Positions 16,617-25,602 of a stretch of 64,000 nt of DNA are shown in pieces (within the stretch, counting starts at the first letter, position 1; every line of letters begins with the position of its first letter). The position numbers and the translations under genes were made by a program. The stretch spans positions 62,001 to 126,000 of the forward strand of contig NZ_JOFQ01000006.1 in the NCBI RefSeq assembly GCF_000718305.1, in the 5' to 3' direction. The notes below the pieces were generated by a model. It saw only the letters and a list, made by a program, of their open reading frames with translations, was not told the origin of the DNA and ran no database searches. Source of the DNA: Streptomyces niger. GTDB lineage: Bacteria; Actinomycetota; Actinomycetes; Streptomycetales; Streptomycetaceae.

Positions 16617-16751
16617 TTAGCCAACCTGTCTGCAGCCAACCTGTCTGCAGCCGACCCGCCTATGGCCGACCCGCCTATGGCTGACCTGTCTGCGGCCGAC
16701 CTGCCTATGACCGACCTGCCTAGGGTTGGCCTGCCTATAGCCCAGCTATAG
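16617..16751. repeat. 15 bp tandem repeats encoding pentapeptide-like units
   Basis: Nine units resembling GCCGACCTGCCTATG in a row. Read on plus they give ANLSA ANLSA ADPPM ADPPM ADLSA ADLPM TDLPR, the A(D/N)LxX pattern of pentapeptide-repeat proteins, but no credible plus-strand gene surrounds them. They lie exactly where the start of the histone-like gene should be. Confidence 0.8.
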
Positions 16752-16782
16752 ATCAGGGCGCCCCAGCGCGCGAGCGCTCTGG

Positions 16783-17568
16783 TCACAACGGGTGGCGCGG
16801 GGGCGCGACGCGTTCCAGCTTGGTCCACCCGGTCCAGCCACGCTCTTTCAGCAGCTCGATCAGCCGACGGGCCGGCGGCACGCTGGCGAACGCCAGCACG
16901 TCCATCAGCTTGACGAGCGATGACTCCATGTCGGTGTCGTCGACGTACTCCTCGCCCCGCTCGTCGGCCATCTGCGTGAGGTAGGAGGCCAGAGCGTCGG
17001 CCAGCTCCACCAGTCCAGAATCGTCCTCGGCGTGATCGAGTGCTTGCCCCAGGGTGAGGTAGAAGCCGAGCAACTGTGGGTCGGCGATCCGCTCCCGCTT
17101 GCGTGCCATCCACTCCGGAACTCGTTCGGGTGAGAGCGCAGCCAGCGGAATCCAGCCGTCGCGTTCGACCCGCACGATCCGCTCGTCGACCCCGAGCGCC
17201 CGCAGCCGGTCGAGATACTCGACCACCTCCGGTGGCAACGCCAGGTGATCCCCGTGGGCAAGCCGGGCGATCCGTTCTCGGTTCCGTTGTCGCTCCCGGA
17301 TCTCCGCCCGCAGCCGCTTGTCGATGTCTGCGACCGCCGCGGCGAACTCCTCCTCATCGGCCTGCAGCAGCTCCCGCACGCGCGCCAACGGGACTCCCGC
17401 CTCGGCGAGGGTACGGATCCTGATCAGGTCGACCACTGCGCCGGCGTCGTACCTTCGATAGCCGGAGTGGTCCCGTTGCGGCTCTGGGAGCAGCCCCCTG
17501 GCGTGGTAGTGCCGCACCGCACGCACCGTCACTCCGGCGTACGACGCCAACTCGCCGATGGTCAGCAT
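16783..17568 (-). CDS. MerR family transcriptional regulator
   Basis: 261 residues. The N-terminal MerR winged helix is MLTIGELASYAGVTVRAVRH YHARGLLPEP, with the following SGYRRYDAGAVVDLIRIRTL and the dimerisation helix. The C-terminal 150 residues are a larger effector domain of the TipAL/multidrug-sensing type without the metal-binding cysteines of classical MerR proteins. GGAGGAG lies 9 bases upstream of the ATG; a GTG six codons earlier is possible. It starts 60 bases downstream of the alpha/beta hydrolase gene and was probably co-transcribed with it. Confidence 0.9.
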   Translation of the reverse strand: MLTIGELASYAGVTVRAVRHYHARGLLPEPQRDHSGYRRYDAGAVVDLIRIRTLAEAGVPLARVRELLQADEEEFAAAVADIDKRLRAEIRERQRNRERIARLAHGDHLALPPEVVEYLDRLRALGVDERIVRVERDGWIPLAALSPERVPEWMARKRERIADPQLLGFYLTLGQALDHAEDDSGLVELADALASYLTQMADERGEEYVDDTDMESSLVKLMDVLAFASVPPARRLIELLKERGWTGWTKLERVAPPRHPL

Positions 17569-17589
17569 CGGACCGGTCTCCTCCACACT

Positions 17590-17640
17590 TCCTGAGAAAT
17601 TGCCTGCGGAATTGCCTGAGAAACTGCCTACGAAATCGCG
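17590..17640. repeat. Short ~15 bp repeats between hydrolase and MerR genes
   Basis: Three variants of GAAATTGCCTGCG/GAGAAACTGCCTACG occupy the gap and overlap the last codons of the hydrolase, which therefore may have an altered C-terminus. Confidence 0.7.
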
Positions 17641-18512
17641 CTGCCCACTGGGCGGAACGCGCTTCGGATGATCTCTGCGATGTCTTGGGCGTGGGTGAAG
17701 ACCAACCGGTGATCTGCCGTGATCCAGTACGTGGAGACGTGCGGTCGCTCACGCACGAGTCGCTCGATACCGGCCTGCCACAGCTGGTTGTGTCGCGGGG
17801 CACGTCCTTCGATGTTGTCGCCGGCGATGGAGGTCGACATGATCATGGTGATGGGGTGGTCGATCCTCCGGTACTGGTCGAGTATCGCGGACCGCACCAC
17901 ATCGATTTCGAGGTTCAGGTCGAAGATGTTCTGTGCGGTGAGCGACACCTGATGCGCAGTGCGCTTGACCCGCTCCGCCGCTTGCTGCGTCGCCAGGTCG
18001 TGCGCCATTGTCCGGAACTCCGCCAGGTCGGCCTCGGTGATGAACGGTTCGGGAAGCGGATTGGCCCCGTCGATGAGGACGAGCCCGGCGACGGCGTGCG
18101 CACACTGGGCGGCGTAGTGCACGGCCAGATCCGCTCCCAGCGAGTAACCCACGAGCACGGGCGCCGTCGGCAGGTCGAGCTCCGCCAGTACGGCGACGAG
18201 GTCGCTCAGGAACGCGTCAAAGCCGTACCGGTCGGCGGCAGAGGCCATACCGTGACCCCGGAGGTCGAAGGTCACCACGTCGTAGTCGCGCCGAAGGAGC
18301 TCGGCCAGCTCGTGCAGCCCGGCTTGTGTCGAGTTCAGTCCCGGGCAGAAGACCAACGGTCGCCCTCGGCCGCCGCGGGTCACCGGAATGGTGACGCCGT
18401 CGTGGTGGACTGTGAAGGCACCGGGGGGATTGTGCCGTCCCGCGCCTTCGCTCTCAGCACTCGCAGCACTCGCAGCACTCGCCGCAGCAATCACAGCGGT
18501 TCGCGTCGTCAT
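17628..18512 (-). CDS. Alpha/beta hydrolase
   Basis: 294 residues with the alpha/beta hydrolase fold: oxyanion-hole region PLVFCPGLNSTQAGLHEL, strand VVTFDLRGHGMAS, nucleophile elbow VGYSLGADLAVHYA (G-x-S-x-G with Ser), and the late His in ITADHRLVFTHAQD. The acid is likely in MIMSTSIAGDNIEGRA, which is less canonical. The N-terminus has an Ala/Ser-rich stretch (AAASAASAASAESEGA) encoded by a nine-base repeat. It is upstream of, and probably in an operon with, the MerR gene, suggesting detoxification or drug-responsive expression; substrate unknown. Confidence 0.87.
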   Translation of the reverse strand: MTTRTAVIAAASAASAASAESEGAGRHNPPGAFTVHHDGVTIPVTRGGRGRPLVFCPGLNSTQAGLHELAELLRRDYDVVTFDLRGHGMASAADRYGFDAFLSDLVAVLAELDLPTAPVLVGYSLGADLAVHYAAQCAHAVAGLVLIDGANPLPEPFITEADLAEFRTMAHDLATQQAAERVKRTAHQVSLTAQNIFDLNLEIDVVRSAILDQYRRIDHPITMIMSTSIAGDNIEGRAPRHNQLWQAGIERLVRERPHVSTYWITADHRLVFTHAQDIAEIIRSAFRPVGSAIS

Positions 18513-18603
18513 GCCGATGATGCTGAGGGCTTGCCCCTGCGTCAGGGTCAACCGCCGCGCAAGGCCCCGATGGCTATGGCGTTTGTCTGCCTCGTCGGCG
18601 TCA

Positions 18604-19400
18604 GTGAGCCTTTTCCAACCTCAGTTTGAGCATGTCAGGTGCAGGGTGAGAACGGCCTGGACGAGGCTGGTGATACGGCTGGTAGAGCATCGCAGTTTGC
18701 GCATGAGCCGCCAGGTCTTGAGGGTGGCCATGGCCTGTTCGACGAGTGCACGGATCTTCGCGTGTGAGCAGTTGACGGCCCGCTGACCAGGGAGCGAGTC
18801 TCCCAGCGCCCCCAGTAGGGAACTCGCACGGTGCCGCCGGCGCCCCGGTAGCCCTTGTCGGCCCAGCATTCCACCCCGGTCCCCGCCAGGGCACCGATGA
18901 TGCCGTGGGTTCGCGCGGCCTTGATGTCGTGGACGGATCCCGGCAGCGTGGGCGAGGCCCACAGTAACCGTCCCGCCGGGTCGGCGATCACCTGCATGTT
19001 CATGCCGCGCTTCTTATGTTTCCCGGAGTGAAGGGGCGGTCGGCGGCGATCCGGTCGATCGGCAGCAGCGTACCGTCCAGGATCACGAACGCCTTGCCGG
19101 AGGCTGTCCTCACCGCCTCGGCGAGGGTTGGAGTCAGAGCGGCCAGGATGTCGACGGCCTCGGCGATGTACCGGTAGGCGGTGGTGGTGCCCACGCCGAA
19201 TCCGGCGGCGAGCTGGGCGTAGGTATGGCCGCATCGTAGATGAGCCAGTACGAGCAGCGCCTGCCGTCCGGCGGCCAGCCGGCGCCATCGTGTCCCTTGC
19301 GCAAGACGACGTGCGGTCAACTCACGGGCGAGGAAGCGCAGAGCGGAGGTGGACAGATCAGCCCCGGCTGGGTAGACGAGCATGCGGAAAGCTCCTGGCA
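18604..19400 (-). mobile_element. Degenerate IS5-like insertion sequence
   Basis: Contains a frameshifted transposase (18621-19383). Its 3' terminus (CTTTTCCAACCTCAGTTTGAG, about 18608) matches, in inverse orientation, the end of a second fragment at 21630-21655. I find no matching repeat at the 5' side, so that end is lost or lies at an undetermined point near 19400. Confidence 0.75.
18621..19383 (-). pseudogene. IS5-like transposase with two frameshifts
   Basis: Frame 1 (19383 down to about 19020) gives the helix-turn-helix part, GHTYAQLAAGFGVGTTTAYR YIAEAVDIL, and the first DDE Asp (AFVILDGTLLPIDRIAADRP). A frameshift near 19020 switches to HKKRGMNMQVIADPAGRLL, ...GSVHDIKAARTHGI, then CWADKGYRGAGGTVRVPY with the second Asp. 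A further shift near 18800 leads to NCSHAKIRALVEQAMATLK and the terminal SLVQAVLTLHL. All parts are present, but the frame is broken twice, so the copy is probably inactive unless frameshifting is programmed. Confidence 0.85.
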
Positions 19401-19535
19401 GGATGGCTTGGACTCGACACGCACCCCTCTACCCCGCGTCGTGCTCGGCTACCTGCGAGCCGGGCGCGAGCTGGATTCGGTAGAGCTCGCGGCTCAGGGC
19501 CGACTCGGACTCCCCTCCGGTGTGCTCAGCTGTGC

Positions 19536-19871
19536 TCAGCGAGGAGCAGTACCGCCCGGGGACTCTGCGCCCAGGAGCGTGAGCAGCCCGGGGAATCTCT
19601 TCTCGATGTCCGCGCGTCGTAGTCGGATGCCCTTGCGGTTGCCGTAGTCGATCTCGTCAATGAGACCTGCCTCGCGCAGGACCCGGAAGTGGTGGGTCTG
19701 GGTCTGCTTCGAGATCGGAAGATCGAACGAGTTGCAGCCCCGCTCGCTGTCGCTGCGGTCGGCGGCCAACTCCATCATCACCGAACGACGGTGCTCATCG
19801 GCGAGGGCACGAAACACCGCACCCAGATCGAGCGCATCAGCTTCCGGGCCGACCAGGTTCCTCCCGGCCAC
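19536..19871 (-). CDS. ArsR-type helix-turn-helix regulator
   Basis: 111 residues. A winged helix covers about residues 20-85: FRALADEHRRSVMMELAADR, then DLPISKQTQTHHFRVLREAG LIDEIDYGNRKGIRLRRADI. It has no CxC metal site, so it is of the metal-independent ArsR/HTH_20 type. AAGGAGG lies 6 bases before the GTG at 19871. It diverges from a FAD monooxygenase gene, with two GTACGA/TCGTAC operator palindromes between them, so it very likely represses both that gene and itself. Confidence 0.9.
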   Translation of the reverse strand: MAGRNLVGPEADALDLGAVFRALADEHRRSVMMELAADRSDSERGCNSFDLPISKQTQTHHFRVLREAGLIDEIDYGNRKGIRLRRADIEKRFPGLLTLLGAESPGGTAPR

Positions 19872-19886
19872 GCCGCACCTCCTTCA

Positions 19887-19947
19887 AGTACGACTTGCAT
19901 CGTACCTGAAGGGCGTGCTCCACTCAGGTACGAAAATTTTCGTACCT
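19887..19947. promoter_or_regulatory. Two palindromic operators for the ArsR regulator
   Basis: 19926-19947 is a perfect 22-base palindrome, AGGTACGAAAA followed by its reverse complement. 19887-19907 is a weaker copy (AGTACGA ... TCGTACCT). They are centred about 40 bases apart in the divergent promoter region, the upstream one close to the regulator's ribosome site, the other placed to control the monooxygenase. Confidence 0.82.
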
Positions 19948-20042
19948 TGCCAGGGTTGTGCTGCCCCGTGCCGCCGCGCCCTGAGCCCCGGCCCCGGCAC
20001 TCGCCGGGGACCTGGTCATCGACGCTCCGAGAGGTCATCGTC

Positions 20043-21185
20043 ATGAAGAAGCCCGAGGTGCTGATAGTCGGTGCCGGAATCGCAGGGCCCGCACTCGCGT
20101 ACTGGCTCTCCCGGAATGGATACCGGCCGACGGTCGTCGAACACGCCCGGCAGCTGCGCTCCGGTGGTAGCGCGATCGTCGTGAAGGGGCCCGCCATCCC
20201 GGTCGCCGAGCGCATGGGCATCCTCCCGCAGCTCCGCGAGCTCGCCACCCGCAATCGGTCGCTGTCCCTGCTCGACCCCGGCGGCAGGCGAATCCTGCAA
20301 CTCCCGCTCACCTCGGACAAGACTCCGACGGTCGAGGTGACCCGAGCCGACCTGTCCGAGGTGCTCCACCGGTCGGCGCAGACCGAGGCCGAGTTCGTGT
20401 TCGACGACACGGTCACCGCTCTCGACCAGGACGAAGGCGGGGTCGATGTCACCTTCCGGCGGTCCGCGCCACGGCGCTTCGACTTGGTAGTCGGTGCCGA
20501 CGGGATGCACTCCACCGTACGGCGCCTGGTATTCGGCCCCGAGCGGCAGTTCGCGAGCGACCTGGGCCTGTACGGCGCGACCGTCCCGCTGGAACCCGAC
20601 GCCATCGAGGACCCGAGTGAGATGACGATGCTGACCGTGCCGAACCGGATGCTGGTCCTCCACCCCTCGCGGACCACTCCGCTCGCGATCTTCACCTTCC
20701 GGGCCGCACAGCTAGCGCCCCACGACCGCAAGAACATCGCCCTTCACAAGCAGACCGTGGCCGACGCCTACGCCGACGTGCGGTGGCGGGCACCGGAACT
20801 CGTGGCGGCGTTCCTCGACCACCCAGCTCCGTTCTTCGACCCCCTGACCACCGTCCGGGTGCCCTCGTGGTCCCGCGGGCGGGTCGTACTGCTCGGGGAC
20901 GCGGCGGCGGCGACAGCCCTGCTGGGCGACGGGTCCAGCATGGCGATGGCGGGCGCGTACGCCCTCGCAGAAGAGCTCGCCGCCCATCCCGGTGATCACG
21001 CCCGCGCTTTCGCCGCCTACGAGTCCCGGCTCCGCCGTGAGGTAGGTCCGCGGCAGCGACGCGTCGGTCTGCTCTCCAGGCTCTTGGTGCCCCGCACCCG
21101 GCCGGGCCTCGCGGTGCGCAACGCGGTGGGCCGCGCGGTCGGTCGCACGAACCGGAGCGCCTCTCGCGAAGCCGCGAACCGGTAG
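20043..21185 (+). CDS. FAD-dependent monooxygenase (PHBH/TetX type)
   Basis: 380 residues. FAD-binding GxGxxG at the N-terminus (VLIVGAGIAGPALAYWLSRN), the DG motif (LVVGADGMHSTVRRLVFG) near residue 160, and the second FAD motif GRVVLLGDAAAATALLGDGS near residue 285, where Gly-Asp contacts FAD. This set defines the aromatic-hydroxylase/tetracycline-inactivating class. The C-terminal tail RPGLAVRNAVGRAVG is usual for streptomycete members. It is divergent from ArsR and flanked on both sides by fragments of one IS5-like element. Its substrate is probably an aromatic or polyketide compound, with drug inactivation possible but unproven. Confidence 0.9.
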   Translation: MKKPEVLIVGAGIAGPALAYWLSRNGYRPTVVEHARQLRSGGSAIVVKGPAIPVAERMGILPQLRELATRNRSLSLLDPGGRRILQLPLTSDKTPTVEVTRADLSEVLHRSAQTEAEFVFDDTVTALDQDEGGVDVTFRRSAPRRFDLVVGADGMHSTVRRLVFGPERQFASDLGLYGATVPLEPDAIEDPSEMTMLTVPNRMLVLHPSRTTPLAIFTFRAAQLAPHDRKNIALHKQTVADAYADVRWRAPELVAAFLDHPAPFFDPLTTVRVPSWSRGRVVLLGDAAAATALLGDGSSMAMAGAYALAEELAAHPGDHARAFAAYESRLRREVGPRQRRVGLLSRLLVPRTRPGLAVRNAVGRAVGRTNRSASREAANR

Positions 21186-21279
21186 ACCGAGCCCGCACCG
21201 ACCGGTCACCGGTCGGTGCGCAGCTCCCCTGTAGCTCCCAACCGGGTCGGCGCCGCCATGTCCGACGAGCCCGGCTCGG

Positions 21280-21655
21280 CGTGGTAGGTCATCGCCGATG
21301 CGGCAGGTCGACTGCTGTCGGCCTCCCCCACCGTTCCCGGCGCTCGCCACGACACGGGTGCTGCCGGTGACTACGCCCCCCCCCCGCGACGCGGAGGTGA
21401 AGGGCTGGGCGGACAAGGCGTATCAAGGCGCCGGCGGCACCCCCGGGCGCCCTTCCGTGGCCTGCGTATCAAGCTGCGGCAACGTCGGCACAACAGCACC
21501 CACGCCAGGATCCGTTGTTTCGGCGAGCAAGTGGCCGACCTGAAGGGGCTGGCGCCTCCCGCGGAAACTCCGCTTGTAGCACCAACCGGGTCACAGCCAT
21601 CGTGAAGACCATCCCCGCCCTTCGTCATGCCTCAACCTGAGGTTGGAAAATGCTC
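21280..21655 (+). mobile_element. Remnant of the same IS5-like element, inverted
   Basis: Plus-strand pieces in different frames match the transposase at 18621-19383: VIADAAGRLLSASPTVPGAR HD, then (after a run of nine C at about 21376) EVKGWADKAYQGAGGT, then LRIKLRQRRHN...ARIRCFGEQ. The terminus CTCAACCTGAGGTTGGAAAA (about 21632) is the inverse of that at 18608. It ends directly at the stop codon of the GH127 gene. Confidence 0.78.
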
Positions 21656-24257
21656 AGTCTCGGGCGAGCTCGGTGATCTCCGTGGGTGTCAGTGTCTTTC
21701 CGTACACGCGGAAGTCATCGACCGCGGCTTTGAGGTACGGGTCGGGGTATTGGGACTTGCCGATGTAGGCGGAGCGGATGTGGTTGCCGAATCCATCCGG
21801 CTGGGCGGTGACCTGTTCGTTGCGGCTGGCCTCGGTGCCGTTGACGTACAGGACGGCCGTTCCCTTTCCATACGTCACCGCGACGTGTGTCCAGGTGTTC
21901 GTCGGCAGCGGGTCGGCGTCGATGCGTTGCTCGGCGCCGCCGCCGGCGACGGTGACCGCGAACCGCAGGGTTCCCGTGTCGCTGCGCGGGGTCAGGAACA
22001 TGTTGGCGGTCACTCCGGTGCCGATGTCGAAGATCCGGGTCCAGGCCTCTGGCGTGCCATCGAGTTCGACCCAGGTGGCGATGGAGTACGCGGACGCGCC
22101 CGCGAGGATGTCTTCCGCGAGTCGTACGTGCCCACCCGAGCCGTTCAGCGCCACGGCGCCGCCGGTCTTCCCGGTGGTCCAGGTGACGCCGTCCACCAGG
22201 TGTGCGGTCTTGCCGTTGCCGGTGGCGTCCGCGGCGACAGTCCCGGAGGCCTCGTCGAAGCGGTGCCAGGCGGCGAACTCCGGTGGCGGGGCGGGCGGTT
22301 CGCCGGTCAGCCAGTAGACGTTGTAGTGCTCGTGATGGGTGCGCGCCACCGGCAGGAGGGTGACGTCCTCACCGTCGGCCCGCGCGGTGAACCGCATCGG
22401 GGTCGCCGCCTTCTTCTTCACGGACCGGGTGTCGAGCCGCGGCATCCGCATCGTGTCACGGTCGCCGTACAGTCCGGCGAGCACCACCGGCCCGTACAGC
22501 ACTGCCTGCACGTCCGGGTCGTCGGGTGTCGGCTCGATCGTGAGGCTCATCGGCATGGCGATCTGTACTCGATCCCCGGTCTGCCAATGGCGGCCCAGTA
22601 CGAACCAGGTGCCGGGTTTCGGGTGGCCCGGCACCGTACGACCATTGAGCTCGACCTGGGCATTCGAGGCCCAGGAGGGGATGCGGACGCGCAGTTCATG
22701 CTTCGCCCGGCCGGCGGTGACGGTGAGGACGGTGGCGGCCTGGTCGGGGAACCCGGTGGTCTGTCGCCAGGTGATGCCCTTGTCCCGCCACGTCACCTCG
22801 GAGGGGACGAAAAGGTTGACGAGCAGGCTGTCGTGTCTGTGCGTGTAGATGGTCTCGGCGAACTTCGCCTGGGTCTCCATGCCACTGCCGTGGTCGCAGG
22901 AGAAGTTGTCGTAGTCGGTGGAGTAGGCGTTCGGGTCGGTCCCCATGAAGGAGGGTTGCTGCTTGAAGGCGCCGGGCGCCAGGCCCGTGTAGTAGATGTT
23001 GAACCCGTGAGCCGAGTCGGGGTCCTGCTCTCCGAGCATCTGATTGAACAGGGTGCGTTCGTAGTAGTCGAGGAGATCGACGCGCTCGGGTGTGTGGAAG
23101 TGCATCAGCCGGGTGAGCTTGAGCATGTTGTAGCTGTTGCAGTTCTCGCAGCAGTTGTTCGACAGCTGCGAGGCGATGGCGTCCGGCTCGTGGAAGGCCT
23201 CGCCGTTGCTGTTGCCGCCGATGACGTACGTGTGGTGGTCGGTGACGATCTGCCAGAAGTTCTCCGCGATCGTGCGGTACCGGTCGCCGAGGCCCTCCTC
23301 CCAGAGTCGGAACGCGCCGACCATCTTCGGTATCTGTGTGTTGGCATGCAGCCCGGCGAGCCGGTCCTCATCCTTCGCCAGCGGGTCGAAGACGACTTCG
23401 TGAGTGAACCGCTCGGCGACCTTCAACCAGGTCGCGTCGCCGGTCAGCGCGTGCAGATCGGCGAACACGTCGTTCATGCCGCCGAATTCGGTCTGCAGCA
23501 CACGCTGCATCTGGTCGTGGCTCAGCTTCGCCGTACGGGCATCGACCCAGGCGGCCTGGCGCAGCACCACATCGCGGGCCTGGTCGTTGCCCGCGAGGCG
23601 GTACTGGTCGACGAGTCCCGCCATGATCTTGTGGATCGTGTAGTACGGCGCCCAAACGTTGGTGCCGGCTTCGAGGCGGTCGAAGAAGCTCTCCGGGAAC
23701 GCCGACAAGTACCCCTTGCCGTAGCCGGCCCCGGTCGACGCGGCCTGGCACTCGGCGAGTGCGGCGACCAGCTTGCGGCCCTTGTCACGTACCGCCGTGT
23801 CGCCGGTGTTGGCGTATGTGAGGGCGAGCGCGGAGAGCAGGTGTCCGGTGGTGTGTCCGCGCAGCTCGACGTCCGGGGCCTCCCATCCCCCGCAGGGCTG
23901 CGCGTCGCTCGGCAAGCCGACGTTGCGTCGGAAGGTGTGCAGCAGCCGGTCGATGTCGACGAAGTGGAGGTAGGCGGTGTTGCGCGCCTGGTTGTCACGG
24001 AAGGCGCTGGGGAGGAGCTGCACGGCGTCGAGCGGAAACGGCCGGACGGTGCCGGTGCCGGCGCTCTTCCCGGTGTCGGTACCGGTGCCGGTGCCGACCG
24101 GCTGTCGGGCGTCGGCGCTGGTGGTGGCGGTGCGGGGAGTGCTCGCGTACGCCGCACCTCCGCCCGTCGTGGCGAGCATGGCGGCCGCGGCACCGGTGGC
24201 GGCGGCCGTGAGGAAATGCCGTCTGTCGAAGGGGTCCGGCGAAACACCTTCCGTCAT
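21654..24257 (-). CDS. Secreted GH127-type beta-L-arabinofuranosidase with LamG domain
   Basis: 867 residues. A Tat signal (DRRHFLTAAATGAAAAMLAT) directs export. The DUF1680/GH127 (alpha/alpha)6 barrel follows (residues 80-590): SAFRDNQARNTAYLHFVDID, GWEAPDVELRGHTTGHLLSA, VIGGNSNGEAFHEPD, CCENCNSYNMLKLTRLMHFH, DNFSCDHGSGMETQAKFAET IY. The Cys residues in the last two motifs are those used for metal/nucleophile chemistry in the family. A C-terminal LamG/concanavalin module (residues about 665-865; YSIATWVELDG, DDFRVYGKTLTPTEITEL) probably binds polysaccharide. It removes arabinofuranose from plant cell-wall glycans. The IS remnant abuts its stop codon. Confidence 0.9.
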   Translation of the reverse strand: MTEGVSPDPFDRRHFLTAAATGAAAAMLATTGGGAAYASTPRTATTSADARQPVGTGTGTDTGKSAGTGTVRPFPLDAVQLLPSAFRDNQARNTAYLHFVDIDRLLHTFRRNVGLPSDAQPCGGWEAPDVELRGHTTGHLLSALALTYANTGDTAVRDKGRKLVAALAECQAASTGAGYGKGYLSAFPESFFDRLEAGTNVWAPYYTIHKIMAGLVDQYRLAGNDQARDVVLRQAAWVDARTAKLSHDQMQRVLQTEFGGMNDVFADLHALTGDATWLKVAERFTHEVVFDPLAKDEDRLAGLHANTQIPKMVGAFRLWEEGLGDRYRTIAENFWQIVTDHHTYVIGGNSNGEAFHEPDAIASQLSNNCCENCNSYNMLKLTRLMHFHTPERVDLLDYYERTLFNQMLGEQDPDSAHGFNIYYTGLAPGAFKQQPSFMGTDPNAYSTDYDNFSCDHGSGMETQAKFAETIYTHRHDSLLVNLFVPSEVTWRDKGITWRQTTGFPDQAATVLTVTAGRAKHELRVRIPSWASNAQVELNGRTVPGHPKPGTWFVLGRHWQTGDRVQIAMPMSLTIEPTPDDPDVQAVLYGPVVLAGLYGDRDTMRMPRLDTRSVKKKAATPMRFTARADGEDVTLLPVARTHHEHYNVYWLTGEPPAPPPEFAAWHRFDEASGTVAADATGNGKTAHLVDGVTWTTGKTGGAVALNGSGGHVRLAEDILAGASAYSIATWVELDGTPEAWTRIFDIGTGVTANMFLTPRSDTGTLRFAVTVAGGGAEQRIDADPLPTNTWTHVAVTYGKGTAVLYVNGTEASRNEQVTAQPDGFGNHIRSAYIGKSQYPDPYLKAAVDDFRVYGKTLTPTEITELARD

Positions 24258-24499
24258 CGCACACTCCCTCTCAGGGCCGGTGCATTACCTGCTGAAAGGG
24301 GTCGTTGGCGGGTCGCTCTGCCGGGGGTACGGGCGCGGGTCGGTTCTTCGGTGCAGCTCACGTAGCTCTCCTCGCACAGCTCGCTGTTCGGGATGTCGAA
24401 CGATGACCGCGACTTCGGACGTGAAGATAGGGTCGGCGCGCATTGCCGTCAACACCTCGCGTGGGGAACGAGGAGTCGCTGAGTCGCACCGCAACTGCA

Positions 24500-24658
24500 C
24501 GGCCCGTGAGTCAGCTCGTAAGTCAACCCATGGGTCAGCCGTGAGTCAGCCCGTAAGTCAATCCACAGGCCAGCCCGTGGGTCAGCCCGTGGGTCAGCCC
24601 GCGAGTCAGTCCGTGGGCCAACTCGTGGGCCAACCCGTGGGCCAACCCGTGGGTCGCT
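24500..24658. repeat. 12 bp tandem repeats and GH127 upstream region
   Basis: About thirteen units of CAGCCCGTGGGT and variants (GTCAGCCCGTAA, GGCCAACCCGTG) fill 24500-24658, reading GQPV/SQPV on plus but with no gene around them. The adjoining 24258-24499 holds the GH127 promoter region, with an imperfect palindrome TTCGGGATGTCGAA near 24390; no gene is seen there. Confidence 0.82.
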
Positions 24659-24676
24659 TCAAGTCGCCGGCACGGG

Positions 24677-25327
24677 TCAGCCCCAGGTCTCGCCGCTGAC
24701 CAGGTCGGGGCCGAGGTGGCGGGCGAGCAGGGCAGCGAGCACCGGGACAGGGCCGTCCTCCACGGCGAGCTTGAAGGTGTGCACCACGCCGGTCTGCACC
24801 GGGTGCATCGGCCCGCCCGGCTCGTCGGAGAAGCAGGTCGCAAGGGGGCGTGACTGCGGGTGCGCCAACGCGAAGGCGACCAGCATCGTGCGCGGGTCCT
24901 CGGCATGGAAGTAGTCGGCGATCGCCCGGTTGCCGAAGTTGAGCCGGTCGAAGACGACAGCGATGTCCTGCTGCCCGTAGGGAGCGGCCTGCAGCGCCGG
25001 CAGCAGGTCGAGGATGGCGTCCCCCGCCGCGAGCAGGCGGGCCCGCTCCCGGGATCCGCCCCAAGGCGGCGGATACGGGGAGCGGAACTGTTCGCTCTCC
25101 GGGTCGGTGCACAACAACGTGCCTGGCGCGGGGCGTTCATAGCGCGCTCTACCACTGACGCTTTCCCAGTTGAGCGAGGCATTGATGCACAGCTCGCCGG
25201 CGAGGAGGGCCCACGGCGTGTGCACGACGCGCTCGCGCGCGAGGTCCCGCACGAACCGGCCGAACGCCTCGGACGGAAGCAGAGTCGGCTGCGCAGGCGC
25301 GATGAAGGCGTCGTACCAGATCCCCAT
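24677..25327 (-). CDS. Hypothetical protein
   Basis: 216 residues, soluble. Opens MGIWYDAFIAPAQPTLLPSE and contains VVFDRLNFGNRAIADYFHAE, LVAFALAHPQSRPLATCFSD and the C-terminal AALLARHLGPDLVSGETWG. Codon use is typical of the host. I do not recognise a domain; the length and style resemble uncharacterised streptomycete proteins. ATG at 25327 is used because upstream codons (to 25528) are not coding-like. It is isolated between a repeat array and the chaplin gene. Confidence 0.65.
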   Translation of the reverse strand: MGIWYDAFIAPAQPTLLPSEAFGRFVRDLARERVVHTPWALLAGELCINASLNWESVSGRARYERPAPGTLLCTDPESEQFRSPYPPPWGGSRERARLLAAGDAILDLLPALQAAPYGQQDIAVVFDRLNFGNRAIADYFHAEDPRTMLVAFALAHPQSRPLATCFSDEPGGPMHPVQTGVVHTFKLAVEDGPVPVLAALLARHLGPDLVSGETWG

Positions 25328-25602
25328 GGTCGAAGTTGTAACAAGCGGCCCCTGAGGACGGCCAACGAATATGGGGAGCTGACGAATATGGGCAGCTATG
25401 GCCGACGGCGCCCTTCGACCGCGTTTGGTCACGGTGGTGTCCACCTCTGCCGGCGCGACCAGTTGGGTGTGGGCCGGCCTCTGGCGAGGCAGCGGTGCCT
25501 GCTTGCCAGAGGCCGACCGTTTCATCAATGTTGTATCGATGGGGGGCGGCGGTTGTTCACCGTTGTCGACGGGTATTCCCTGCCGGCAAGCGGACGGGAC
25601 GG

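Noticed and set aside
16617..16751. Pentapeptide-repeat protein on the plus strand
   Set aside because: The pattern is only nine units from a 15 bp minisatellite; the enclosing frame is antisense to the histone-like gene and has no ribosome site.
21627..24365. A 912-codon plus-strand frame
   Set aside because: Shadow of the GH127 gene, which has a Tat signal and family motifs.
24500..24658. Repeat array considered as a CRISPR
   Set aside because: Units are 12 bases in direct contact with no spacers, and no cas genes are present.
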